This document shows, piece by piece, positions 17,362-25,581 of a stretch of 64,000 nt of DNA. Each line of letters starts with the position of its first letter. Position 1 is the stretch's first letter. Made by a program: the position numbers and the translations under genes. A model generated the notes under the pieces. That model was not told where the DNA came from and searched no databases. It saw nothing but the letters and a program-made list of their open reading frames with translations. This stretch comes from WHSW01 sp963767285 (GTDB lineage: Bacteria > Actinomycetota > Thermoleophilia > Solirubrobacterales > 70-9): NCBI GenBank assembly GCA_963767285.1, contig CAVYDJ010000004.1, positions 558,001 to 622,000 on the forward strand, read 5' to 3'.

Positions 17362-18387
17362 ATGCGATTCGGCGTCCTCACCGGGGGTGGTGATTGCCCG
17401 GGCCTGAACGCGGTGATCCGCGCGATCGTTCGCAAGGGGGTGGGCGTGTACGGACACGAGTTCGTCGGCTTCCGAGACGGCTGGCGCGGCCCGCTGGAAA
17501 ACGATTCGCGCCCGCTCGGCGTCCCCGAGGTTCGCGGCATCCTGCCGCGGGGCGGGACGATCCTCGGCTCCTCGCGCACCAACCCGTTGAAGGAGGACGG
17601 CGGAGCCGACCGGATCTCCGAGAACCTCGAGCGCGCGGGGGTCGACGGGCTGATCGCGATCGGCGGCGAGGACACCCTCGGGGCGGCGAGCGCGCTGCAC
17701 GACGCCGGGATCCACGTGGTGGGCGTGCCGAAGACGATCGACAACGACCTCGGTGCGACCGACTACACGTTCGGTTTCGATACCGCGGTCAACATCGCGA
17801 TGGGATCGATCGACCGCCTGCACACGACCGCCGAGAGCCACCGGCGGACGCTGATCGTCGAGGTCATGGGCCGCCACGCGGGCTGGATCGCGCTGCACTC
17901 GGGCCTGGCGGGTGGTGCCAACGTGATCCTGATCCCGGAGCATCCCTTCGATCTCGACCGCGTCTGCGACTACATCCAGCGGCGGTTCGCCGACCAGTAC
18001 GCGCCGATCGTCGTCGTCTCGGAGGGCGCTGAGCCGAAGGGCGGGCTGCCGGTCGCACAAGATGCGCCCACAGACGCCTTTGGCCACGTGCGGCTGGGGG
18101 GGATCGGTCAATGGCTCGAGGGGGAGATCGAGCGTCGCACCGGTCACGAGGCGCGGGCGACGGTGCTCGGCCACGTCCAGCGCGGCGGGACCCCGACCGC
18201 GTTCGACCGCGTGCTCGCAACGCGATTCGGACTGCACGCGATCGACGCCGCCCACGCCGGCGAGTGGGGAAAGATGACGGCGCTGCGGGCGACCGACATC
18301 ATCCTCGTCGACCTCGCCGAGGCCACGGCCCAGCTCAAGGTCGTGCCCGAGGCGCTGTACCGGGAGGCCGAGGTCTTCTTTGGGTAA
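17362..18387 (+). CDS. 6-phosphofructokinase, pyrophosphate-dependent type
   Basis: Phosphorylates fructose 6-phosphate. The 341-residue protein has the GVLTGGGDCPGLNAVIR start. The residues that decide the phosphoryl donor are Asp104 (GGEDT, 101-105) and Lys124 (PKTIDND, 123-129). ATP enzymes of the E. coli type have Gly at both places; Asp104 with Lys124 marks PPi-dependent enzymes, as in Amycolatopsis. The reaction would be reversible and could serve gluconeogenesis as well. The substrate motif MGRHAGW is intact. The following gene starts inside its last codons. Confidence 0.9.
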   Translation: MRFGVLTGGGDCPGLNAVIRAIVRKGVGVYGHEFVGFRDGWRGPLENDSRPLGVPEVRGILPRGGTILGSSRTNPLKEDGGADRISENLERAGVDGLIAIGGEDTLGAASALHDAGIHVVGVPKTIDNDLGATDYTFGFDTAVNIAMGSIDRLHTTAESHRRTLIVEVMGRHAGWIALHSGLAGGANVILIPEHPFDLDRVCDYIQRRFADQYAPIVVVSEGAEPKGGLPVAQDAPTDAFGHVRLGGIGQWLEGEIERRTGHEARATVLGHVQRGGTPTAFDRVLATRFGLHAIDAAHAGEWGKMTALRATDIILVDLAEATAQLKVVPEALYREAEVFFG

Positions 18388-19486
18388 TACACGGGCCGTC
18401 GCCATCGCCGTCCTCGTCGCCGGACTCGCGGTGGCCGGTTGCTCCTCGGGGTCGGGCGGTGACGAGGGCGACGCGACGGTGACGGTGTACGCCAGCCTGC
18501 CGATGAACGGGCCGAGCGGCACGGACGGCCGCGACGCGGCCGACGGCGCGCGCCTCGCGCTCGCCGACGCCGGCGGCGAGGCCGGTGGGATCGCGGTCGA
18601 GGGGATCTACCTCGACGACACCGAGGGGGAGCGCTGGAGCCCGGTTCAGGCGGCCGCCAACGCCCGCGCCGCGACCCAGGACTCAACCGCGATCGCGTTC
18701 CTCGGCGACTTCGAGTCCGGCGCGACCCGTGTCTCGCTGCCGGTCACCAACGCCGCCCGGATGCTGCAGGTCTCACCGGCGAGCGCGGCCGGCGACCTGG
18801 TCGCGCCGGTTCCCGGCTCGGAGGAGGTCCCGGACGTCCAGGCGAGCGGCGATCGCACCTTCGGGCGAGTGATCCCTTCCGACCGTGCCCAGGCGCTGGC
18901 CGGGGCGGGGTGGGTCGACCGCATGGACGTCGCGAGGGTGGCGACCGAGTCCGACGGGACCGCGTACGGCGACGCGATGGTCGCGGGCTTCGAGGACGGT
19001 CTGGGCCGCGCCACCGTCGCTTCCGGGGCGGACTTCGTCTACTACGGGGGGCTGCCGGACAACCAGCCGCTCGCCGACGCCCGTGGGCTCGACCGGCTGA
19101 TGGTCACCGACGCGGAGCTGGCCCCCGGGGTCTCGGAACCGCCCGGCACGCTCGCGACGTCGGCGGCGCTCGATCCGACGCAGCTGCCGTCGGCGGGCCA
19201 GGATTTCGTCGACGCCTTCCGCGCCGAGTACGGCCGCCCGCCGGGCCGTTACGCTGCGTATGGGTACGAGGCGATGGGGGTGATACTCGATTCGATCGGG
19301 CGCGCCTCGGACCCGACCGATCGCGACGCCGTGGTCGATGCCTTCTTCGAGACTGCCGACCGCGATTCGATCCTCGGGACCTATTCCATCGACGAGGTCG
19401 GGGACACCACGCTCGACCGGATGACCGGGTATGAGCTCGGCGATGGGAGGCCGCGGCCGGTCGACGAGCTTGAGGCCCAGGGCTAG
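18380..19486 (+). CDS. Branched-chain-amino-acid-type ABC substrate-binding lipoprotein
   Basis: A 368-residue exported lipoprotein. The signal peptide ends in a lipobox VAGC with Cys21, so it should be lipid-anchored outside the membrane. The rest is a periplasmic-binding fold of the LivJ type: NGPSGTDGRDAADGARLAL, then a second lobe with YGDAMVAGFEDGLG and YAAYGYEAMGVILDSI. No permease or ATPase gene is nearby, so the partner transporter or ligand is unknown. TTG start overlapping the phosphofructokinase stop. Its stop shares CTAG with the convergent epimerase gene. Confidence 0.85.
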   Translation: MGNTRAVAIAVLVAGLAVAGCSSGSGGDEGDATVTVYASLPMNGPSGTDGRDAADGARLALADAGGEAGGIAVEGIYLDDTEGERWSPVQAAANARAATQDSTAIAFLGDFESGATRVSLPVTNAARMLQVSPASAAGDLVAPVPGSEEVPDVQASGDRTFGRVIPSDRAQALAGAGWVDRMDVARVATESDGTAYGDAMVAGFEDGLGRATVASGADFVYYGGLPDNQPLADARGLDRLMVTDAELAPGVSEPPGTLATSAALDPTQLPSAGQDFVDAFRAEYGRPPGRYAAYGYEAMGVILDSIGRASDPTDRDAVVDAFFETADRDSILGTYSIDEVGDTTLDRMTGYELGDGRPRPVDELEAQG

Positions 19487-20388
19487 ACGAGGTCGCGCAG
19501 CGCCGGCTCGATCTCGGTGAACCGGAAGACGAAGCCGAGGTCCTGGGCGCGCCGAGGGACCGCGCGGATACTGCCGAGGATCTGGTCGGTGAGCTCCTCG
19601 CCGCGCATCGCAGTGAGCGCGAACCTCGGGACGGGAACCACGGCCGGCCGGTGCAGCGCGGCACCCAGCGCCTTCGTGAACTCGCGGTTGGTCGCCGGGG
19701 TGGGGCCGACCGCGTTCATCGGCCCGCTCGCCTCCTCCTCGCCGAGCGCCCAGAGGATCAGCCCGACCTCGTCGTCGCGGTGGATCCAGGGCATGTACTG
19801 GTCGCCGCCGACGAGCGGGCCGCCGAAGCCGAGCTTGAAGACCGGCAGCAGCTGCTTGAGCAGGCCGCCGTCGGGATCGAGCACCGGGGCGGAGCGCAGG
19901 ACCGTGGTCCTGACGTCGCCCCGCTGGGCGGCGAGGCCCTCGGCCTCCCATTCGGCGCACATCCGGCCGGTCCAGTCGGTCGCCGCCGGCGTCGACTCGT
20001 CGACGATCGCTTCCCCGCGGTCGCCGTAGTAGCCGACCGCGCATTGGCTGACCAGGACACCGGGCGTCCGCGAGGCACCGAGCAGGCCGTCGACCAGGTT
20101 CTTGGTCGCGCGCACGCGGCTGTCGCGAATTCGCTCCTTGGCGGTCGGGGTGAGCCGCTGGTTGATGTTCTCGCCGATCAGGTTGACGACCGCGTCCACG
20201 CCCTCGAACGCCGCCTCGGGCGGGCGCTCGTGGACCGGGTCCCAGGCGTGCCACGTGACGGTGGGGTTGGTCTTTCGCGCCCGCGCCGGATCGCGGCTCA
20301 GCGCCATGACCTCGTCGCCGCGGGCGAGCAGCGCATCGCAGACGGCCGAGCCGATCAGTCCGCTTGCACCGGTGACGAGTACTCGCAT
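19483..20388 (-). CDS. TIGR01777-type NAD-dependent epimerase-like protein
   Basis: A 301-residue short-chain dehydrogenase fold protein. The N-terminal nucleotide loop is VTGASGLIGSAVCDAL. Family landmarks are VDAVVNLIGENI, a QCAVGYYGD strand in the catalytic region, and the MPWIHRDDEVGLI segment with NAVGPTPATNREF. This family (YfcH-like, sometimes called SulA-like) has no firmly known substrate. It lies downstream of the malic enzyme gene on the same strand with a 30-base gap, and may be co-transcribed with it. Confidence 0.88.
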   Translation of the reverse strand: MRVLVTGASGLIGSAVCDALLARGDEVMALSRDPARARKTNPTVTWHAWDPVHERPPEAAFEGVDAVVNLIGENINQRLTPTAKERIRDSRVRATKNLVDGLLGASRTPGVLVSQCAVGYYGDRGEAIVDESTPAATDWTGRMCAEWEAEGLAAQRGDVRTTVLRSAPVLDPDGGLLKQLLPVFKLGFGGPLVGGDQYMPWIHRDDEVGLILWALGEEEASGPMNAVGPTPATNREFTKALGAALHRPAVVPVPRFALTAMRGEELTDQILGSIRAVPRRAQDLGFVFRFTEIEPALRDLV

Positions 20389-20418
20389 GGGCCCGCTCTC
20401 TACCCGGTTGGCCCGGGG

Positions 20419-21867
20419 TTACTCGATCGTCGAGAACGTGCCGGTCTCCTCCGAGACGCGGGCGATCCCGTCGCGGCGGGCCTCCTCGACGACCGCCTTG
20501 GCGACCGCCGGGGCGACGTCGCGGTCGAAGACGGAGGGGATGATGTAGTCCTCGGAGAGGTCCTCCGCGGCGACCACGTCGGCGATCCCCTGGGCGGCCG
20601 CCAGCTTCATCTCCTCGGTGATGCGCGGGGCGCCGGCGTCGAGCGCGCCGCGGAAGATGCCGGGGAAGGCGAGCACGTTGTTGATCTGGTTCGGGTAGTC
20701 GGAGCGCCCGGTGGCCATGATCCGCACGTAGGGCGCCGCGTCCTCGGGCATGACCTCGGGCGTCGGGTTGGCCATCGCGAAGACGATCGCGTCGTCGTTC
20801 ATGCGCTCGAGCTCGTTGGCCTCGATCACCCCGGGCCCGGAGAGCCCGACGAACAGGTCGATCCCGTCGATCACCTCCGTTGGGGTGCCGAGCCGGTGCT
20901 CCGGGTTCGAGTTCTCCGAGTACCAGCGCTTGATCTCCGTCATCTGCTCGTAGTCGTCGCGGGTCGTCGAGAGCGCCCCCTTGCGGTCGCAGCCGATGAT
21001 GTTCGTCACGCCGGAAGCGAGCATCATCTTCGTCACCGCGACCCCTGCCGCACCCAACCCCGTCATCAGGACGTTCAAATCCTCGATCGGCTTGCCGACG
21101 ATCTTCAGCGCATTGAACAGCGCCGCCATCGTCACCACCGCGGTCCCGTGCTGGTCGTCGTGGAAGACCGGGATGTCGAGCTCGTCCTTGAGCGTCTCCT
21201 CGATCTCGAAGCAGCGCGGGGCCGAGATGTCCTCGAGGTTGATCCCGCCGAAGGTCGGCGCCATCAGACGGACCGCCTCGATGATCTTCTCCGGGTCGTT
21301 CGTGTCGAGGCAGATCGGGAAGGCGTCGATGTCGGCGAACTCCTTGAACAGCATCGCCTTGCCCTCCATCACGGGCATCGCCGCCTCGGGGCCGATGTCG
21401 CCGAGCCCCAGCACGGCCGAGCCGTCGGAGACGACGGCGACGGTGTTCTTCTTGATCGTGAACTCGAACGCCTTCTTGCGGTCGTGGTGGATCTCCATGC
21501 AGACCCGGGCCACGCCGGGCGTGTAGGCCATCGACAGGTCGTCGCGGGTCTTCAGGGGGTACTTGTTGTGCTGCTCGATCTTGCCGCCGCGATGCATGGC
21601 GAGCGTGCGGTCGACGTAATCGATGACCCGTGCGCCGCGCGTCGAGCCGATGCTTCGGAGGATCTCCTCCCAATGGGGTTGGTCGCGGGCGTCGATCGTG
21701 AACTCGCGCACCCGCTTGCCCTCGGCGCCGGCTCCCGGCACCAGGTCGACGCCCTGCAGGGCCCCGCCGGCCTCGGCGATCGCCGCCGTCAGCTTGCCCA
21801 GCGGCTCGGCCCGCGCGTCGAGCTCGACGCGGACGATGACCGAGAACTGGGCGGAGACGGACGGCAT
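20419..21867 (-). CDS. NAD(P)-dependent malic enzyme with N-terminal ACT domain
   Basis: Decarboxylates malate to pyruvate. Residues about 1-80 form an ACT-like regulatory domain (FSVIVRVELDARAEPLG), which may sense an amino acid or other ligand. The catalytic part follows: MAYTPGVARVC, the metal-site FHDDQHGTAVV, the Rossmann loop GLGAAGVAVTKM and FAMANPTPEV. The total of 482 residues is longer than bacterial ME without ACT. A TAGAAT box lies 9 bases before the ATG, with no clear ribosome site. Confidence 0.93.
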   Translation of the reverse strand: MPSVSAQFSVIVRVELDARAEPLGKLTAAIAEAGGALQGVDLVPGAGAEGKRVREFTIDARDQPHWEEILRSIGSTRGARVIDYVDRTLAMHRGGKIEQHNKYPLKTRDDLSMAYTPGVARVCMEIHHDRKKAFEFTIKKNTVAVVSDGSAVLGLGDIGPEAAMPVMEGKAMLFKEFADIDAFPICLDTNDPEKIIEAVRLMAPTFGGINLEDISAPRCFEIEETLKDELDIPVFHDDQHGTAVVTMAALFNALKIVGKPIEDLNVLMTGLGAAGVAVTKMMLASGVTNIIGCDRKGALSTTRDDYEQMTEIKRWYSENSNPEHRLGTPTEVIDGIDLFVGLSGPGVIEANELERMNDDAIVFAMANPTPEVMPEDAAPYVRIMATGRSDYPNQINNVLAFPGIFRGALDAGAPRITEEMKLAAAQGIADVVAAEDLSEDYIIPSVFDRDVAPAVAKAVVEEARRDGIARVSEETGTFSTIE

Positions 21868-21876
21868 GGGCGGGGG

Positions 21877-21882
21877 ATTCTA
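21877..21882 (-). promoter_or_regulatory. Candidate -10 box (TAGAAT), leaderless malic enzyme gene
   Basis: On the minus strand TAGAAT is followed by 9 bases and then the ATG at 21867. It is one of the best TANNNT matches in the window. Confidence 0.5.
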
Positions 21883-21957
21883 CGAACGCGCGTGTGAACG
21901 CCTCGGCCGCGGTTGTGATGCAGGCGCTTCTTGGGCTGGGTAGGGGGGCGGAACAAA

Positions 21958-22136
21958 GTCCACACACCCGATGTCCTCATTGGCCAGATAGCCGGGCGGC
22001 AGCACGGTTTGGTCACGATCGAGCAACTCCTGCGCTGCACTGACGCCGCAGGGAGTCAACCGTCAGCCGGATCGAGGACGACCCGGCCGGGATCACCCGC
22101 GACGTCCTCTCCCTGCTTGCCAATTCCGCCCCATAA
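21958..22136 (+). pseudogene. Remnant of a DUF559/AbiEi-like protein gene
   Basis: Two ends of a gene remain, with the middle gone. The first part reads TPDVLIGQIAGRQHGLVTIE, the N-terminal helix-turn-helix (AbiEi antitoxin-like) start of many actinobacterial proteins that end in a DUF559 endonuclease-like domain. The last part, in another frame, reads VSRIEDDPAGITRDVLSLLA and stops at TAA 22134-22136, which matches the usual C-terminal helix of that family. About 200 codons that normally lie between are missing. Base composition is less GC-rich than the neighbours. It cannot be functional. Confidence 0.55.
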
Positions 22137-22139
22137 GAT
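22134..22139 (+). promoter_or_regulatory. Candidate -10 box (TAAGAT), leaderless polA
   Basis: TAAGAT lies 7 bases before the polA ATG at 22147. It overlaps the stop codon of the upstream gene remnant. Confidence 0.5.
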
Positions 22140-22146
22140 CGAACGG

Positions 22147-24762
22147 ATGGCAAAGAAGGACAACGGCAAGGGCCAGGAGGTCTTCCTGATCGACGGGAAC
22201 TCGCTCGCCTACCGGGCGTTCTTCGCGCTGCCGGAGTCCATCGCGACCGCTGACGGGCGGCCGACGAACGCGATCTACGGGTTCGCGTCGATGATGGCCA
22301 AGATCCTGATCGACCACTCGCCGAAGGCCGTGATCGTCGCCTGGGACAAGGGATGGTCGGGCCGCGAGAAGGTCTACGCCGAGTACAAGTCGCAGCGCAA
22401 GTCCCGCCCCGACCTGCTCAAGGAGCAATGGCCCCATCTGGCGCCGCTCGCCGAGGCGTTCGGGTTCCAGAACGTCGATGTCGAGGGCTACGAGGCCGAC
22501 GACGTGATCGCCACCCTCGCCCGCCAGGCCTCCGACGCGGGCGTCCCGGTGATGATCGTCTCCGGCGATCGCGACGTCTACCAATTGGTCCGCGACGGGG
22601 TTCGGGTGATGACCACGTCGCGCGGGGTCACCGACACCAAGATCTACGACCGCGACGGCGTCGTCGAGCGCTACGGGGTGCCGCCCGAGCTGGTCACCGA
22701 CTTCATCGGCCTGAAGGGCGACACCTCCGACAACATCCCCGGCGTCCCGGGGATCGGCGACAAGACCGCCGCCCAGCTCCTGCAGCAGTTCGGCGACCTG
22801 GAGGCGGTGCTCGGCTCGGTGGACGAGATCTCGGGGGCGAAGCGCAAGCAGAACCTGACCGAGCACGCCGATGACGCCCGGGTCTCCAAGCAGCTGGCGA
22901 CGATGGTCGAGGACGTCGACGTGCCGCTGGTGATCACCAAGCAGCTGCGCGGCTCGCCCGACCGCTCGAAGCTTCGCGACGCCGCCAACCAGTTCGAGCT
23001 GCGGGCGGTGATCCAGCGGCTCGACGACGAGTGGGACGAGGAGGTCCCCGGCAGGATGGTCGAGGAGACGATCGAGGTCGAGGCGCAGGAGGGGACGCCG
23101 GCCGACCTCGCCGAGGGCCCGGTCTCGCTGGCGATCTCGGCCGGCCGCTGGGCGGCCGGCGACGGGACCAAGGTCATCGCCGGGGACGCCTCCGACCTCG
23201 CTGCGCTGGCGAAGGACCTGCGGCCGCACCCGATCGTCGGCCACGACGTCAAGGAGCTCGGCGGCCACGGCCCGCGCAGCCTGCTCTCCGCCGCGAGACC
23301 GGAGGGCCTCGACCTCCGGCACGACACGATGGTCGCCGCATACCTGATCGACCCGGCGCGGCGCACCTACGACCTCCACGAGCTGGCCGCCGACGCCGGC
23401 CTGGCGGCGGCTCCGGCGAACGCCGCCGAGGGCCAGCTCTCGCTGGCCGCCGAGGAGGGTGACGTCGCCGGCGATCCGGCCGTCGACGCGCGGCTCGCCT
23501 GGGAGCTCGCCGACCGCCAGCGTGAGCGGGTCGTCGAGTTCGGCGTCGAGCAGCTCCTCAACGAGGTGGAGATGCCGCTGATCGAGGTGCTCGCCGAGAT
23601 GGAGCGGATCGGGCTGAAGCTCGACACCGAGCGGCTCGCGGCGATCGGCACCGGGATGGAGGAGCAGATCGCCGAGCTCGAGAGGCAGATCTACGAGGAC
23701 GCCGGCCACGAGTTCACGATCGGCTCGCCGCAGCAGTTGGGGACCGTGTTCTTCGACGAGCTCGGGCTGACCAAGAAGCGGCGCGGCAAAACCGGCTTCT
23801 CCACGGACGCCCGCGTCTTGGGCCAGCTTCGCGACGAGCACCCGATCGTCGAGCGCGTCGAGCGCTGGCGCGAGCTGACGAAGCTGAAGAGCACCTACCT
23901 CGACTCGCTGCCGGAGCTGGTCGACGACGACGGGCGCCTGCACACGACCTTCAGCCAGGTCACCGCGGCGACCGGCCGCCTCTCGAGCACCAACCCCAAC
24001 CTGCAGAACATCCCGATCCGCTCAGAGGTCGGGCGCCCGGTCCGCGCCTGCTTCGTCGCCGAGACGGGCAACCGGCTGCTCTCGTGCGACTACAACCAGG
24101 TCGAGCTGCGGGTCTTGGCCCACGTCGCCGGCGAGGACGTGCTGCGGGAGATCTTCGCCTCGGGCGAGGACGTCCACAGCGCCACCGCGGCCGGGATCAT
24201 CGGTGCCGATCCCGACGCGATCACGCCCGCCGAGCGCTCGAAGGCGAAGATGGTCAACTACGGGATCGCGTACGGGCTCTCCGCGTTCGGGCTCGCCGAC
24301 CGTCTCAACATCGAGCGCGAGGAGGCAGCGACCTACATCGACCGCTACTTCGAGCGCTTCCCCGCGGTCCGCAAGTTCATCGACGAGACGATCGCCCAGG
24401 CGTCGGAGACCGGCTTCGTGCGCACCCTGATGGGGCGGCGTCGCAACGTCCCGGAGATCCGCTCGGGCAACCCGCAGCGCCGCGGCCTCGGCGAGCGGCT
24501 CGCCGTCAACACCGTGATCCAGGGCACGGCCGCCGACATCATCAAGGTGGCGATGGTCAACTGCCACCGCGCCTTCACCGACGCCGGCCTGAAGACCGAG
24601 CTGGTCCTGCAGATCCACGACGAGCTGCTCTTCGAGGGGCCCGAGGCCGAAATGGATCGTGCCGGGGAGCTCGCTCGCGCCGAGATGGTCGGCGCCTTCG
24701 ACCTCGATCCGCCGCTCGCTGTCGACGTCGGCGTGGGCGAGGACTGGCTGGCGGCCAAGTAG
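22147..24762 (+). CDS. polA: DNA polymerase I
   Basis: An 871-residue repair and Okazaki-fragment polymerase. Residues 1-300 are the 5' nuclease, with LIDGNSLAYRAFFAL, GYEADDVIATLA and FIGLKGDTSDNIPGVPGIG. The middle domain has a 3'-5' exonuclease fold but lacks the usual Asp/Glu metal ligands, so proofreading is probably absent, as in many actinobacterial Pol I. The polymerase domain has motif A (SCDYNQVELRVLAH), motif B (AKMVNYGIAYG) and motif C (QIHDELLFE). ATG chosen seven bases after a TANNNT box. Confidence 0.96.
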   Translation: MAKKDNGKGQEVFLIDGNSLAYRAFFALPESIATADGRPTNAIYGFASMMAKILIDHSPKAVIVAWDKGWSGREKVYAEYKSQRKSRPDLLKEQWPHLAPLAEAFGFQNVDVEGYEADDVIATLARQASDAGVPVMIVSGDRDVYQLVRDGVRVMTTSRGVTDTKIYDRDGVVERYGVPPELVTDFIGLKGDTSDNIPGVPGIGDKTAAQLLQQFGDLEAVLGSVDEISGAKRKQNLTEHADDARVSKQLATMVEDVDVPLVITKQLRGSPDRSKLRDAANQFELRAVIQRLDDEWDEEVPGRMVEETIEVEAQEGTPADLAEGPVSLAISAGRWAAGDGTKVIAGDASDLAALAKDLRPHPIVGHDVKELGGHGPRSLLSAARPEGLDLRHDTMVAAYLIDPARRTYDLHELAADAGLAAAPANAAEGQLSLAAEEGDVAGDPAVDARLAWELADRQRERVVEFGVEQLLNEVEMPLIEVLAEMERIGLKLDTERLAAIGTGMEEQIAELERQIYEDAGHEFTIGSPQQLGTVFFDELGLTKKRRGKTGFSTDARVLGQLRDEHPIVERVERWRELTKLKSTYLDSLPELVDDDGRLHTTFSQVTAATGRLSSTNPNLQNIPIRSEVGRPVRACFVAETGNRLLSCDYNQVELRVLAHVAGEDVLREIFASGEDVHSATAAGIIGADPDAITPAERSKAKMVNYGIAYGLSAFGLADRLNIEREEAATYIDRYFERFPAVRKFIDETIAQASETGFVRTLMGRRRNVPEIRSGNPQRRGLGERLAVNTVIQGTAADIIKVAMVNCHRAFTDAGLKTELVLQIHDELLFEGPEAEMDRAGELARAEMVGAFDLDPPLAVDVGVGEDWLAAK

Positions 24763-24772
24763 CGGACACAGA

Positions 24773-24797
24773 AAGGGCGGCCCCGCCGGCCGCCCTT
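24773..24797. terminator. Bidirectional hairpin terminator between polA and the minus-strand gene
   Basis: AAGGGCGGCC (24773-24782) and GGCCGCCCTT (24788-24797) form a perfect 10-bp stem with loop CCGCC. It lies 10 bases after the polA stop and 29 bases before the convergent gene's stop. The T-rich tail is short on both strands (TTTCTGT on the minus strand). Confidence 0.75.
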
Positions 24798-24825
24798 CCT
24801 GCGCATCGGCTTGAGGGATGGGTCC

Positions 24826-25497
24826 CTAGCCGAGCTCGATCTCCTCGAAGACGAGGCCGTCGGAGGTGAGCCCGAGGCTCGCCTCGTTGACCACGCCGTC
24901 GACCGCGAGATCGTCAACCGCGCACTGCGAGCCGTCGCAGTCGTGCTCGCCTGCGTGATCGGGTCCGCCGCGCGGCCCGCCGCCGCCGGCCGGCGGTCCG
25001 GTCTCCTCGGACTCCTCGGAGTCGGTGGGAGCATCCTCGGGGGCACCGGCGCCCGGACGCAGCGCCTCTTCGATGCCCTCCTCGTCGGGCTCGGCGCCAT
25101 CGTCGTTGCGGCACTCGATCTCGGTGTCGTCGGTGACCGTGCCGGTCACGACGTCACCACCGAACAGCGAGACCGTCAGCTCGCCGGTGTCGGGGTTCCA
25201 GGCCGTGATCGTCCCGGCGCCCTCATCACCGTCGTCGACGCCGTCGCCGTCGGTGTCCTCGTCGCGCGGGTCCATCCCGGCCTCGTACTCGCCGCGGTTG
25301 CGCAGCGCGTCCGAGTCCTGGTCGCGCCGGGCCTGATCGACCTTCAGCGACAGGTGGTGCCGCTTCTCCCAGCGGTCCGGAATCCCGTCGTCGTTGCGGT
25401 CCTTGGCGATGCCGATCGCCGCCATCGCCGCAAGGCTCAGGGCCAGGGCCGCCACCGCTACGAGTGTGAACCGTGTGTGCCGTCTCGTTCCGAACAT
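24826..25497 (-). CDS. Secreted protein with thrombospondin-3-like calcium repeats
   Basis: A 223-residue exported protein. Residues about 8-32 are a signal peptide or membrane anchor (TLVAVAALALSLAAMAAIG). Then come Asp-rich motifs DRNDDGIPDRWE, DQDSDALRNRGEYEAGMDP and DTDGDGVDDGDE, typical of calcium-binding thrombospondin type 3 repeats. A small beta segment (ITAWNPDTGELTVSLFGGD) and an acidic Gly/Pro-rich linker follow. The C-terminus has two Cys (EHDCDGSQC). It lies 84 bases downstream of the tethered sigma factor gene and is likely co-transcribed. Role unknown. Confidence 0.75.
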   Translation of the reverse strand: MFGTRRHTRFTLVAVAALALSLAAMAAIGIAKDRNDDGIPDRWEKRHHLSLKVDQARRDQDSDALRNRGEYEAGMDPRDEDTDGDGVDDGDEGAGTITAWNPDTGELTVSLFGGDVVTGTVTDDTEIECRNDDGAEPDEEGIEEALRPGAGAPEDAPTDSEESEETGPPAGGGGPRGGPDHAGEHDCDGSQCAVDDLAVDGVVNEASLGLTSDGLVFEEIELG

Positions 25498-25581
25498 CTC
25501 CGCCTCCTGGGGTTGAGTGGTGTCTGCCAGGTGAACCCCGGAGCGAGGCCGGGATCACGCGGGTCGGCAGGACGCGGAGGC

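Noticed and set aside
18380..19486. A complete ABC uptake operon with the substrate-binding lipoprotein
   Set aside because: No permease or ATPase genes are adjacent; the next gene is a convergent epimerase.
18773..21967. A minus-strand open frame of more than 1000 codons across the malic enzyme and epimerase genes
   Set aside because: It is a shadow frame of two well-supported genes and is Arg-rich without motifs.
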